This document shows, piece by piece, positions 1 through 10,521 of a stretch of 64,000 nucleotides of DNA. The position numbers were made by a program, and so were the translations under genes. Within the stretch, counting starts at the first letter, position 1; each line of letters starts with the position of its first letter. The stretch lies in assembly GCF_024139115.2 (NCBI RefSeq), contig NC_085140.1, positions 160,420,452 to 160,484,451 of the forward strand, written 5' to 3'. Source of the stretch: Armigeres subalbatus. Taxonomy: Eukaryota > Arthropoda > Insecta > Diptera > Culicidae. Below the pieces are notes generated by a model. The model was not told the DNA's origin, did not search any database, and was given only the letters and a program-made list of their open reading frames with translations.

Positions 1-28
1 AAGTGGACTATATTGTTAATCTACTATA
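1..28. repeat. Truncated end of a dispersed inverted-repeat element
   Basis: The first 28 bases are the exact reverse complement of 8,382-8,409, the left end of the MITE at 8,380-8,774. The window therefore probably opens in the last bases of another copy of that family, or at an end shared with the adjoining palindrome. The match is seen directly; the family assignment is inference. Confidence 0.6.
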
Positions 29-110
29 CTGCCGCTAACCGCAAGTCGAGCTCATCTGTATATGGAGGCCCATATACAGATGTGCTCGACTTGCGATTAG
101 CGGCAGTATA
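25..110. repeat. Near-perfect palindrome (foldback repeat)
   Basis: Two arms of about 40 bp (25-65 and 71-110) are reverse complements with two mismatches, separated by about 5 bases. Single strands would fold into one long hairpin. It directly adjoins the element end at 1-28, so it may belong to the same element. No coding content. Confidence 0.8.
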
Positions 111-1494
111 TTTGCTGCAACAATCGAAATTAGTTTGGAAATTCAAATATATTTTCCTCTGGAAATTTCTCATGAACTTCATTTGAAAAAAAAACTTATT
201 ATTTTAGAATTTTTTTTCTTGATTTGTTTCAGATACCCTTCTTGAAATTCCTCAGAAAATTTCTCATGGGGAACTTTTGGGGTTCATTTCTGGAAAATAT
301 CCAGATGAATTTGCAGACGAATTTATTCGAGAGATTCTGGGGATATTTCCCGAAGAATAAAATCCCTGAACAATTTTCCGGAAGAGTTCTTGAGGAATTT
401 TATCAAAAATTCCCGCGTCGTGAGTTGGTGGTGGCTTTCGAGAGCTTCCACGTGAGTTACTGAAGAAATTCAAAACGAAGCAATTTATAAGGAGCTCTTG
501 GTGGATTTTTTGAAGTTGCTCTAGAGAGATTTTCAGGTGGAAGTTTTAGGAAAGGAGACGTGGAAATTTCTAAGCGAATTGCTTAAGAATCTGCCGATAA
601 AAAAGGGAATTTCTTGGGTATATTTGAAAGTATCAACACGAATTCAAAAATGCTAACTTGGCTTGGAAACTTCACAGTTGAGAATTGTAGAAGGGCTGAA
701 TGAGCACTGCGTGACTGCAATGTCCCAGTGAGGGGTGTATGTAATGCCAATAAGGCACAGCTGTGCGAAAAAATCGTGGTCCACAATGGCAATTGAGTAA
801 AAATGAAGCGTTTTTTCATAGCTTGTCGGTGAGAGCTGCTTCTAAGATTGTGTTTGACACTTGTATTGTTTTTTGATAAGAGAAAAGTTGATTAAAATAC
901 AATCTCAAGTTACTGAACAGAGTTTTGTGTTCACAAAATTAAACTAAAAGCAGAATACCCAGATTCCAAAAAGATTTCAATTTCGCGTTTAGTATTATCA
1001 AGGCGTATTTGCGTTTATCATTCCTTTTCGTCGATATTTTCTTTTCATCGATGCAGCCATACCAAGAACTAAAAATAGCGCAAAATTTTTTTTTTTTTTT
1101 TTTTTTTTGTGTCTTTATTAAAGAGACTTTCAGAAGCGCAAAAATATCAAATCTTGATTAGATAGTAAAATAAGATATGGACATGATTGATATAAGAAAT
1201 AAAAGAAAAGGGGCAATATCAATATTCTTCATTAAAATATAATAAAGAGGTCAAGTTACGCTACTTGTGAGAAGTGATCTGTTGAGGAAATCAAGTAAGC
1301 ATTGGAACCGGAAAAAGAAAACTGTCATTATCCAAACAACCGTTGTTAAGTACGGTAATAAAACAAAAATTTTCAAGCGTTAAAAACTAGTTTCTTTCTC
1401 CACACCGGAGATTTAAAAAGTATTAAAAGTCCTTCCAGAGTACTCAAGCCGAAGAACGAACTGCATAGAAAAGGACGAAATCGGCTCGCCAATC
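111..1494. other. AT-rich non-coding stretch
   Basis: No gene is seen. Bases 150-590 hold loosely repetitive text around GAAATTCC/TTTCTCA motifs that gives short chance ORFs on both strands. A T homopolymer spans 1,086-1,108. A SINE fragment at 648-757 is listed separately. Confidence 0.6.
648..757 (+). mobile_element. 3' fragment of a Feilai-like SINE
   Basis: This stretch matches the tRNA-unrelated 3' half of the SINE at 4,311-4,604, including the landmark TGTCCCAGTGAGGGG followed by GTAATGCCAATAAG. The tRNA-like head is missing and no GAA tail remains, so it is an old 5'-truncated copy. Confidence 0.65.
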
Positions 1495-1496
1495 CT

Positions 1497-1830
1497 GTCG
1501 GTTCGAAGCGAAGCCGAAACTGAACATTTGGTCCTTCTCTGTCCAGGTGAGCCCCCTGTCGGTTCGAAGCGAAGCCGAAACTGAACATTTGGTCCTTCTC
1601 TGTCCAGGTGAGCCCCCTGTCGGTTCGAAGCGAAGCCGAAACTGAACATTTGGTCCTTCTCTGTCCAGGTGAGCCCCCTGTCGGTCCGAAGCGAAGCCAA
1701 AACTGAACATTTGGTCCTTCTCTGTCCAGGTGAGCCCCCTGTCGGTTCGAAGCGAAGCCGAAACTGAACATTTGGTCCTTCTCTGTCCAGGTGAGCCCCC
1801 TGTCGGTTCGAAGCGAAGCCGAAACTGAAC
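1497..1830. repeat. 61-bp minisatellite, about 5.5 units
   Basis: The motif GTTCGAAGCGAAGCC recurs at 1,501, 1,562, 1,623, 1,684, 1,745 and 1,806, an exact 61-bp period. Units are almost identical; the fourth has two substitutions, and the sixth stops after about 30 bases. Because 61 is not a multiple of three and no minus-strand frame has a stop, the array gives three overlapping minus-strand ORFs of 132-177 codons that read the same peptide in rotating frames. These are repeat artefacts. Each full unit holds a pyrimidine run followed by CAG then GTGAGC. Confidence 0.95.
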
Positions 1831-1947
1831 ATGATCAATATCATTTGCAATTGGCTTGTTCTTTGCCATAGCATATTATGATATTTAAATGATATTTCGG
1901 TGCAAATTTTTGATATTGTTCCCTGTTCTTTTATCTCGTATATCAAT

Positions 1948-1991
1948 CAAGTTCATATCAAGTTCATATCAAGCTCATATCAAGTTCATAT
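1948..1991. repeat. 11-bp tandem repeat, 4 units
   Basis: CAAGTTCATAT is repeated four times head to tail, with one T-to-C change in the third unit. Confidence 0.9.
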
Positions 1992-2214
1992 CATGTTTAT
2001 TATTCTGCTCATGGCTTCTATCCGGGATGGCAAATGACCGACAGTTTGTAAATTGTGGCAAATGACCTGATTGTAGATTTTGATACAGTGAGTGAGAAAT
2101 AAACGAAAAGTAAAATCTATTAAGGCAAATCGATCAATGCAGTTTTGCCAAATATTATTTGAGCTCATCTTCAGAACGTTTTAGAGAATCATCAGAATAT
2201 TGAAGATTTTTTTT

Positions 2215-2520
2215 TTGAACTAGCAGACCCGACGAACTTTGTTTCGCCTAAAATTGATTTATTTGATTATTCGATTATTTCTCGAGTTATGGAGAAGTTG
2301 GTGTTTCACTTGTATGGGACCCCCTCTTTTCAAAGGGAGGAGGGGTCTCGGACCATCTTAAGAAACTTCCCTGGCCCTAAAAACCTCTGCATACAAATTT
2401 GCACGCCGATCGGTTCAGTAGTTTCGGAGTCTATGAGGTTCAGACAGACAGAAATTCATTTTTATGTCTATAGATTTCGGCTTGAGTGCACTCACTCAAG
2501 TGTTTTTAGATTTTAGCCGG
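2215..2520. mobile_element. Unclassified dispersed repeat, probable retroelement 3' end
   Basis: The segment opens with AGCAGACCCGACGAACTTTG and ends with GTTCAGTAGTTTCGGAGT and then AGACAGACAGAAATTC before a T-rich run. That wording resembles 3' ends of insect retroelements I have seen, but the family cannot be fixed by eye. The 75-codon ORF at 2,289-2,516 lies wholly inside it and resembles no known protein. Confidence 0.4.
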
Positions 2521-2548
2521 GCTTCAGGACTTCAGACAAAAATCATGT

Positions 2549-2987
2549 TAGCATTAGCATTAGCAGTTCGCACAAATTCGTAGGTGGTACAATCCAAGAC
2601 TATTGTATGAAAGTAGCATCACTTTCATCCGTTACTACAGATATTGATTTGGGAATAATCACTAACTCTTAGATGGAAACAATGCACTCTCCAATAGTCG
2701 AGATCTGTCCTGGCCATGCCCTTGCGAATGCTGAGGAAGTAGAAGGATGGTTTGTTGGACACCTACTTAAGAAAGATGCAGATAACTCTACGATCTCTCA
2801 TAGGTGCCACGGGAGGTTTTGGGATTGTGTGGAAGGTTATAACAGTAGGAATCGTTTTGGTAGAACGTGAAACACAGAAAGAACTAAGAAAGACTTACAA
2901 AGTAGGAAAGGGACGAGCCTGGAATTGAATCCACGACCTCCTGCTTATAAGGCAGAAGCGGTAGCCACTAGACCACCGAGCTCGCTC
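2549..2987 (-). mobile_element. tRNA-derived SINE (tRNA-Ile-like head), copy 1
   Basis: Read on the minus strand, 2,987-2,915 looks like a tRNA: an A box (TGGTCTAGTGGCTAC), an anticodon arm with loop CTTATAA that would give anticodon UAU, and a B box (GGTTCAATTCC). A tRNA-unrelated body follows, and the 3' end is made of GCTAAT repeats. A 25-bp target-site duplication with one mismatch lies at 2,524-2,548 and 2,988-3,012. A second copy is at 22,308-22,749. The 65-codon ORF at 2,673-2,870 is only the antisense of the SINE body. Confidence 0.88.
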
Positions 2988-3012
2988 TCAGGACTTCAGA
3001 CAATAATCATGT

Positions 3013-4310
3013 ATAGAAAAAATACTTGAAGCTTTTAAGGGGAATGTCTTCACTTATGATTAGGGTTCGTAATGCTCACTCAATCTCAGGAGCACAGGAT
3101 GCTCCCTCACGAAAACTTTCGGGTAGACATCGCTTTTCGGGAAAGAAAAACAGTCTTGAGGGAGAGTGATAACCATTTTTCGCGCACTTCGATTGCAGCG
3201 AAATAATAAACAAATAACCTGGTGTCTATATGCAGTTAGCATGGTGTTGTAACTAGAAGGAGTGCATCCCTATAGCTATTATTGTCAATATTCTGGGAAT
3301 CCCGCCGTGGCCATACAATTTTTATGATTGTTATGCGATAATTCTCGCGAAAACTGAGTGAGAGGTAAAAGTTTGAAACGAAAAAGGAATTTCATCCAAA
3401 AAGTACGATCTTCGTTTATCTTTCAAGGCTAGCTCCAGAAAATAGAATGGTGGGTGATGTTCCTCGCCATAAACAACGAAAACAGATTCTCGCTGGGCCC
3501 GAAAAATGCATGCTTTGGTCTCATCGAAACGAAAAGTTTATACCCTGTTCGATGAATGAAAGTTTTTGTGTATTTGCTCGCTGAGATCTCATTCAAACAT
3601 GTTCTCCAAAAGTCGACTATGAAATTTTCATCATGTCAGATTTTTTTAAATACTACTCGTTTACAAATGAATATCCTTTGGATAGTCTGATAGTTATCTA
3701 CACCAGACTTTTTAAAAATTTGAAAATCCGTGTAAAAAAATGTTTTATGTTTTCTCGACGAATCATGCAAAATAGAGCAACTTTGCAAACATTTTGAATG
3801 GGATTTTTTTACACAACCGTGTAAACAGAATCTGTATTTTCATAATTTGAAGAGAAAATGACTGCAGCAGTTATTTAAATTTCGAAATATCCTAAGTCGT
3901 TGTTAAAATAATATCAAATTTACTTACCAGACATTTGTCGACAAATAATGCAGTTTGAAGTTAAATAATGTGATTACCTAGAAGAAGAGAAAGAGAAACA
4001 TATCGATTAGATATCAGTGATTGAATTTGTTGTTGAAAACAATTATAGAGATGCTTTTGATTTGTTCAAGTAAACTGGTTCACCATAAAAACGATATTTT
4101 GATGCATAAACTTCCACCATCAAATAACTGTATCTAATCAAATTTACAAAATTCAGACACGATTCTCATCACGCACGAGTTAACACTGCCGGACTCCATA
4201 TCCAACTAATTGCACAATTCACAATCAAATCTATGGGAACTGCAACATATCACCTACACTTTGGAAACTCTCAATTCAACTCGTTTTAAATTTCAATTAA
4301 ACACCTTCCT
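3013..4310. other. AT-rich non-coding stretch
   Basis: No gene or repeat with clear boundaries was recognised. ORFs are short and overlap nothing familiar. Confidence 0.6.
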
Positions 4311-4604
4311 GGGGCTTTCCTTAGCCGTGCGGTAAGACGCGCGGCTACAAAGCAAGACCATGCTGAGGGTGGCTGGGTTCGATTCCCGATGCCGGTCTAG
4401 GCAATTTCCGGATTGGAAATTGTCTCGACTTCCCTGGGCATAAAAGTATCATCGTGCTAGCCTCATGATATACAAATGCAAAAATGGTAACCTGGCTTAG
4501 AAACCTCGCAGTTAATAACTGTGGAAGTGCTTAGTGAACACTAAGCTGCGAGGCGGCTCTGTCCCAGTGAGGGGATGTAATGCCAATAAGAAGAAGAAGA
4601 AGAA
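4311..4604 (+). mobile_element. Feilai-like tRNA-related SINE, near full length
   Basis: The 5' end is tRNA-like: an A-box region (TTAGCCGTGCGGTAAGACGC) and a B box (GGTTCGATTCC) about 45 bases later. A tRNA-unrelated body containing TGTCCCAGTGAGGGG follows, and the copy ends in a GAA-type trinucleotide tail at 4,590-4,604. This three-part layout with a triplet tail is the published description of the Aedes aegypti Feilai family; the name is an inference from layout, not an alignment. The 75-codon ORF at 4,534-4,761 runs across its tail and is not a gene. Confidence 0.82.
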
Positions 4605-6123
4605 CCTGCCTGAAATTTTTATAGGAGACCCGGAGTCCTATGTATCAATCGACTCCGCTCGACGATCTGAGGTTATGCCTGTGTTTGGGTGTATATATAT
4701 TAGGGTGGCTCAAATTATTACTTGTTTAATTTTTTATTATTGGCCGCCCTTTTATTCTTAACTATGTGATGTCCTGATATTCTGAACCAAATTTCAGCCA
4801 AATCGATCAACGGGGCGCGGCTAAACTCCTTGGACGTTTATATGGAAAAAATAGATAGAGAAACATCGAACTTCATTAATTTGAAGTCGTTTAAATTACG
4901 AATAAAAATTGTGATACTCAATCAGTTCTTGCAGAATTATATACAGAATGTTATCCCCGAGAATATCAAAGCTTTTTACAGAGCCTAACATCATCTGGAA
5001 TCGGCATAGAGAACTGCAAAGAGAGCGATCGACATCAGCGAAACACTTATACCCGATCTTTGAAGAACATCACGCAAAGATGTCCGTCGCTTGAACAAAA
5101 GAACTTTCTATAGACGTCAGGCTTCCTGTTCATTTGCTAGTGTAAGCCACTTGCAGTGCAGCGATCACCTTCTTGAACAGCATAGGAAGTTGCGCTCAAT
5201 CTTAACACAAGACAGCTTGGGTCTAGATTGCGTTCGTTACTGTGCTTGGGAGTTGCAACAACTTTATTTTATGAGATCAGGAAATCTCGATTTGATCGCC
5301 AAAACAAATCTCACAAAAATTGTTAAGCCTCGTCACACCGTCACTCACCAGAAAAAAAATGGTTTCTCCTCACAGGATATCACATCGCCATAGCTACAAC
5401 TGCCTCACATATTTCACACCCGTTACATTCATTTCTATTCCCTTCAGTGTAGAACACAGTTGTGCACTTAAAAAAGAGTCCGACTATAACTATTGCCATT
5501 CTTTGTCTATTTCTGGGCTCTTTCTTCCACTCTGGATGTCGCCATCTGCCACACAATAAAATGCAACTATAGGACGGCGCTCGGTTCCACAGGATTTTGT
5601 CTTCCCGTGTCTGTCGGATTGTGGATACGTTGTTGGTAGCTAGCCAGCCGCATCCACGGCGGCAGCGGCGGCGGTCGGTTCGTTGGCATGGGGATGATTC
5701 TCTTTCACCTTCAACTCTTTTCTAGTTGGTTATAGAATGGAATTCTTTGGTGTCGGAGACACAGCCATGTCGTTTAAGCTGGCTCGCTGGGTTATATGGA
5801 ATATTTCCGGAAAATTGCAGTACAGTGTGAAAACAACGATACATACTGATGTTCCGCACAGATGAAGTTGGCAGAGAATGGCAATATTGAGGTACATCGC
5901 CCCCTATGTGTTTCGGCTGGTATTGGAAGCAATGCAGGTTGCACCCTTGTTTCGACAAATGGTTTCGACTTGGATATAAATTAAGGCAAAGGTTAACGAA
6001 TGGTAGGTGATTGCGAACGAGTTTGCAAGATGACAAATTCGCATATCTTCAGTATAACATAGAATAATGAATCTGTATAGCATCGACGATTAGTTATAAT
6101 TAAATCCTTCATTTATGGCTTTT
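4605..6123. other. Non-coding stretch with a diverged repeat-head fragment
   Basis: Bases 4,624-4,695 (GGAGACCCGGAGTCC, then ATCGACTCCGCTCGACGA) are a diverged form of the conserved head of the TG-bearing elements at 44.5-53 kb. A separate dispersed-repeat signature (TTAGGGTGGCTCAAATTATT) starts near 4,700. From about 5,100 to 6,060 only chance ORFs of up to about 104 codons are seen. Confidence 0.5.
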
Positions 6124-6305
6124 AGGGGCCTTCCTTAGCAGGTGCGGAAAGATGCGAGGCTACAAAGCAAGACCATGCAGAAGGTGTCTGGGTTAGATTC
6201 CCGATCCGGTCTAGGAAATTTTCGGGTTGGAAATTTTCTCGACTTTCCTGGGCATAAAAATATCGTCGTGTTACCCGCATGATATGGTAAGAAGAAGAAG
6301 AAGAA
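6124..6305 (+). mobile_element. Feilai-like SINE with internal deletion
   Basis: The same head as 4,311-4,604, with a degraded B box (GGTTAGATTCC). The sequence then jumps from the GCATGATAT motif straight to the GAAGAAGAA tail, so about 110 bases of body are missing. Confidence 0.8.
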
Positions 6306-7997
6306 TTCTATTAGCATTTCCTCAGTTATTAATTGAGCATATATTATACAGTGGTTGTTTATCACTGAAAGGTTATCAAATCATTGCTACAAGTTTATCG
6401 ATATGTATCGTCATTCAATGCAAGCCACATAACTGGAAAACACCCAATCAACGGAAGCCTATATCCTTATAGAAGTATAAACGAATGTAACAACAGCATC
6501 GATTCAGATGTCGGAAGTTCATTAGCTCATTCCGGCCAGCCAGTACGATCAGCCTACCCGTTGGGCATATTTGTTTAGGAACACCAATTTCCAATAGGGA
6601 CAGCGCACTCCGAGCGGTTCTGAACCGCAGTCCCTTCATGCCCGGCCACCAATAATTACGAATTTTCACGACATGGCATTGGCGGCAGTATGGTTAAATT
6701 GCGCTCGTTGTTTATGTTGTCCCAACCTGGACCCTTCCATTAACTATAGGTAGGTGGTCGGGTACGAACGTGATGAGAGCGCTCCGAACCTCATTCCCAG
6801 CATCACAATCGGACGGCTAGAAATCAATCAAAATCGAATTAGATGGAACCCGGAATTCAACCGGCCGACGGATCGACCAAGTTGGGTCAAAGGCGTCCCC
6901 AGAACGTTCAATTGTGAGCAAGAGAGTAGGGTAAATTACCTTCATTTTTCGAGCTAAATGGACCGAAAACCATTCATCAGTTCTCGTACATACAACCGAG
7001 TTCCAGTTCCAGTCGTCTCGTTTCGCACATCAACTGAATCCGGCTGGCTGTGTGTGGCTAGTCTCCCGTTCCGCCGCAAAGCCATTTCCTTCTCGGTGTT
7101 TGGGTGCACATGAAATGTTTCTCCCGAAGAGGGTAGCAAATTAAATTGCCGGTGGCGTTCGGTCCGGGCGCCAGCTACTGCCACTGTTGCTGTGCCAGGA
7201 ATCAATTAATTTAATCGAATTTTAAGACTCGAATGTCACTTCCTTTCCGTTCCACACCAAGGACGACAATAATGATGGCAACGACGACGACGACGATGGT
7301 GAAGTGGTTTCCGAAATTCAATTGACCAAAAGTCCACACCGGTGGCTGCCTGAAACGTGGGACTGCAGTCCGCAGTAGCAGCAGTGACCATTCCGTGATG
7401 CCACACCGCTGCCATACTATCGTGTGGGTAATTTCGCTGGTGTTTCGCAGGTCTTCGTAGCTATGCCGAACCTTGATCTAATTTGTCTTCCTTTGTCGAT
7501 GCTAAACAGCAGCAGCTACAAATAGATCAATTATGGGTGGATTTTAGTACGTTTCAACGACATACGCTGGCGCTGGTTCGAGAGTTTTACCTCGCTGTTG
7601 GGAGGGTGCAAAACGAATTTTCCGGTAGTCGGTTGTAACTGGCATATCCAAGTGGATAATTCGTTTCCAAGGAGGAAGTGTATGCTTGGGAAAGGATTAT
7701 TCAGTGATACTGGTAGTCGGGCTTTAGGAATAAAGTGCTGGTTGAGGGCTTCGTTCCGGACCCCAGGAAACCGCATATACCTCTTGGACTTTCATTTTCA
7801 GCTTTTTGTGCTCATCATTTTGAGATTTGTATTTAACGCAGAGGCTTAAGAAAACCAAGACCTGAAACCTCTTTATTCTAAATGTGACTTCGACAGCAGT
7901 TAATTCAGTTTGATAAAAAAAATCAACTATTGAGCAGACAGCAAAACTGTGTGCCATGATCCTCCGGAAATTAAAGTTGATTAGGGTTAGACCATAC
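6306..7997. other. Non-coding stretch, no recognised feature
   Basis: Mixed-composition DNA with a short run of GAC triplets near 7,285. ORFs of 60-106 codons on both strands overlap each other and resemble no family. This may be intronic or intergenic single-copy DNA. Confidence 0.5.
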
Positions 7998-8168
7998 AAG
8001 CTTTCTTCCTTGTTCGTTCTTCGGTCTTCCTTTTTTTTATTCATACTTCCTTCTTCCTCATTCCTTTTTTCGTCTACCTTCTTTCTGCCTTATTGTTCTT
8101 TTTCATTATTTCTTCTTTCCCTTATTCCTTCTTCTTTCTTCTCTTTTGCTTCTACATTCTTCTTTATA
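7998..8168. repeat. Polypyrimidine (TTC-rich) tract
   Basis: About 170 bases of nearly pure C/T on the plus strand built from TTCTTCC-like words. The Phe/Leu/Ser-rich ORFs over it are low-complexity artefacts. Confidence 0.85.
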
Positions 8169-8363
8169 TGATGTACTTTCGAATGATCGACTGTTTATTG
8201 TTATTTTTACTTAAGAGGCGGTTTGATAAAGAAAATCTGGGTTATTTGCCAGTGTCATCAATGTTCAAATTAGGTATTTCCGAAATATTGCACTATAAAT
8301 ATCCAAACCAGGCAGATATTGTAAGACCAAACATTAGACAAGTAACAAACATAATATTTTTCC

Positions 8364-8830
8364 CCTTATGAAGACACCAAATATAGTAGATTAACAATAT
8401 AGTCCACTTCGAAAATCCCCATATATTAGGCAATGGACAGCACAATCACACCATCTTGCGTCACAAAGGGCAACTAACGTCTGAAAACGTTATCCAAAGG
8501 GTGATAATTGGATAAATTACAATAATTTAACATTTTTTAGCCATTTCAATTACACTTTTCAATATTTTATTTTCAAACTTAGATATTAAAATGGAATCAT
8601 ATGATGATTTCTAACACATCATTTAGACACGTTATATTGCATATTGCATTATACGTTTGAACACCCCTCGACATGTCTTTTCACTACATTGCTTGCCTTT
8701 TGTGACACCGCGGCGCTACTGTGTTGTCTTTCGAAATCAGCCAGAGTGGACTATATTGGTAATAGAGTATATTTGAAGACACCAACCCCGTGTCGAAACG
8801 TTGGACAAATATAAATCTTGTTTTAATCCT
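8364..8830 (+). other. Hammerhead-like segment, split by a MITE
   Basis: If the insert at 8,380-8,774 and one copy of its target duplication are set aside, the flanks read CTTATGAAGACACC, a short loop, then GTGTCGAAACGTTGG. GACAC and GTGTC can pair as a stem, followed by GAAAC. This resembles the hammerhead ribozyme core (CUGAUGA, stem II, GAAA) known from Penelope-like elements and retrozymes, with one mismatch in the core. Nothing coding for a Penelope protein is seen, and a clear cleavage triplet was not identified. A tail ending TAAATCTTGTTTTAATCC follows. Confidence 0.4.
8380..8774. mobile_element. MITE with about 30-bp inverted ends and 11-bp target duplication
   Basis: The left end (8,380-8,409) and the reverse complement of the right end (8,744-8,774) share AATATAGTCCACT and most flanking bases. 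TGAAGACACCA occurs directly outside both ends (8,369-8,379 and 8,774-8,784), an apparent 10-11 bp target duplication. A duplication that long would fit a Mutator-like transposase better than Tc1/mariner or hAT. There is no coding capacity. Confidence 0.75.
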
Positions 8831-8854
8831 TAAAGACTGCGTAGCCGCTTTAAG

Positions 8855-9085
8855 TTAATTTTTTTTCTTTATTTCTTTTTGCTTCTTCTTTCATCTTTCT
8901 TCCTTGTTTCTTCTACTTTATTCTTTCTTTCTTCTTCTTTGTTCCCTCTTCTGTCTTCCTTCTGCAATATTTCTTCTTTCCTTTTTCCTTCTTTCTTTTT
9001 TCTTAAATCTACCTTCATCTTTTTTTTCTTTTTTTTCCTTTTATCTTTCTTCTTCATTTTTCTTCTTTCATCTTTCTTCTTTTAA
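8855..9085. repeat. Polypyrimidine (TTC-rich) tract
   Basis: About 230 bases of almost pure pyrimidine with TTCTTCTTT words, like 7,998-8,168. The overlapping Ser/Phe/Leu ORFs (plus) and Lys/Glu ORF (minus) are low-complexity shadows. Confidence 0.85.
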
Positions 9086-9255
9086 CATTTTGGCCTTTCG
9101 ACCTTTTGTCCTTTAAACCTTTAGTCAGTTGAACCTTTTCCCCTTTCGCTCTTTTGTCGTTCAGACCTTTTGTTCTTACGATCTTCTTCGACGTTCCGTT
9201 TATTCGACTGCTTGACCTTTTGATTTTTTGTCTTTCGACCTTTTGTCATAGATTC
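9086..9255. repeat. Degenerate tandem array of TTCGACCTTTTGTC-like units
   Basis: Units of about 16-18 bases (ACCTTTTGTC, CCTTTCGACC) repeat imperfectly about ten times. It is a distant relative in style of the 17-bp arrays at 18.3, 19.4-20.2, 30.9 and 40.4 kb. Confidence 0.65.
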
Positions 9256-9281
9256 CATACGAACTGGGAACAGTTTGCATA

Positions 9282-9825
9282 GGGTAAAATGCCCAATAGT
9301 GGACCCCCAACCAGTAGTGGACCCTCCAGCCATTTTTGCATTATTACAGCACAATTTAAACATTCTGCTATGAAATTCCATCAGGAGAACCTATCTTATA
9401 GTCCCATGATTTGATTACATGCATTGGAAATGTTATGGAAAGTAAAATTAGATGATATTTTACAATTCTATAAAAAATAAACACGAGAGTGTCCACTATA
9501 GCAATATTTTGGGGGGTCCATAATAGGGAAGCAGAACGTCCCGAAACGGAACATGAAAATCAAATGAAGTGTCGACTATAGGGAACCAATTTCCTATTAT
9601 GGACCCCCAGGGGGTCTACTATAGGGCGAATTCAGTCAGACTTTAAAATATTAATTTCAACGAATAACGTCGTGTATTTGAGTGTTTTATGTATGCATCG
9701 TAAAGAGGAGATGCAGAACTTGTTATTAGATATCAAGCAGAATTAATATGTTGAAAATTTCTACTCCTTATGACAGGAAGAGCAAAATTCCGCTACTAGG
9801 GGGTCCACTATTGGGCATTTTACCC
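9282..9825. mobile_element. TA-flanked MITE with GGGTAAAATGCCC ends
   Basis: The ends GGGTAAAATGCCCAATAGTG (left) and its reverse complement (right) are exact over about 26 bp. TA lies immediately outside both (9,280-9,281 and 9,826-9,827), the usual target for Tc1/mariner-type elements. The length is 544 bp with no ORF. The interior repeats variations of ACTATAGGG and GTGGACCCCC, probably relics of subterminal repeats. Confidence 0.88.
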
Positions 9826-9827
9826 TA

Positions 9828-10440
9828 TATAGTGATGGGCAATGTGCAGAGGGACGTGATCGGGTTGAAAACGATGAATGAAAAAAGATGCAGAGTGGCC
9901 GGCACTTCAACGCCATCAGCCCTAACTCCGGAAGCACTGATGAGGACACATATTCTACGTGTTGCTCGAACAAGAGTACGACAGCTGTGCAAACCACGGG
10001 GTGAAAATCCTCATAGTAGATTTAAACGCACTGGTCGGCCAGGCTGAGGTGTTTAGAACGATTATAAGAAAACGTTGATTTCCAAGAATATGATCTTTCG
10101 CAATACCCACTTCTAGCACAACCGACACAGTAGACAGAATATCAAATCGACCACATTGTGATTGATTATCGGAACTAGTCATGAAAACTCATTTTTCAGT
10201 GTATCATCGGGATTGTTTACACACCGCGTCGGCACTTTGTGTTAAAATTTACTGAGTTACGTAGCTCTTATAAAGTCGTGTTTTACTTCTAATTGTAACC
10301 ATTGGTGTTGTGTACAACAGTCAAGTTGAGGATTACTCACAAGACGTGATATTATCGTTAAATCAGTTATCATCGGAATCGCTTCGACTGACTCTGCTGC
10401 GGTGCTGCCATATTTTGTTTATTGATCGGTTGTCTCGTTA
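9828..10440. other. Non-coding stretch upstream of the CR1-like element
   Basis: No recognised feature. Part of it, perhaps from about 10,200, may be the 5' untranslated leader of the CR1-like retrotransposon, but its 5' boundary is not visible. A 99-codon ORF at 9,748-10,047 starts inside the MITE and is chance. Confidence 0.4.
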
Positions 10441-10521
10441 GACGGTAAACGGCGTGACGTTATAAGTTGGTTTTTCGATACCAAGTCGTCTGGATTTGCG
10501 CTCGTTCTTCGTGGTCTGAAA

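Noticed and set aside
1373..1946. Three overlapping minus-strand ORFs of 132-177 codons
   Set aside because: They read one 61-bp tandem repeat in rotating frames; the openness comes from the repeat, not from selection on a protein.
2915..2987. Functional tRNA-Ile gene on the minus strand
   Set aside because: It is the head of a SINE with a 3' tail and target duplications, and the acceptor stem is not convincing.
7998..9116. Ser/Phe-rich and Lys/Glu-rich ORFs as membrane or nuclear proteins
   Set aside because: These are low-complexity pyrimidine tracts read in several frames on both strands.
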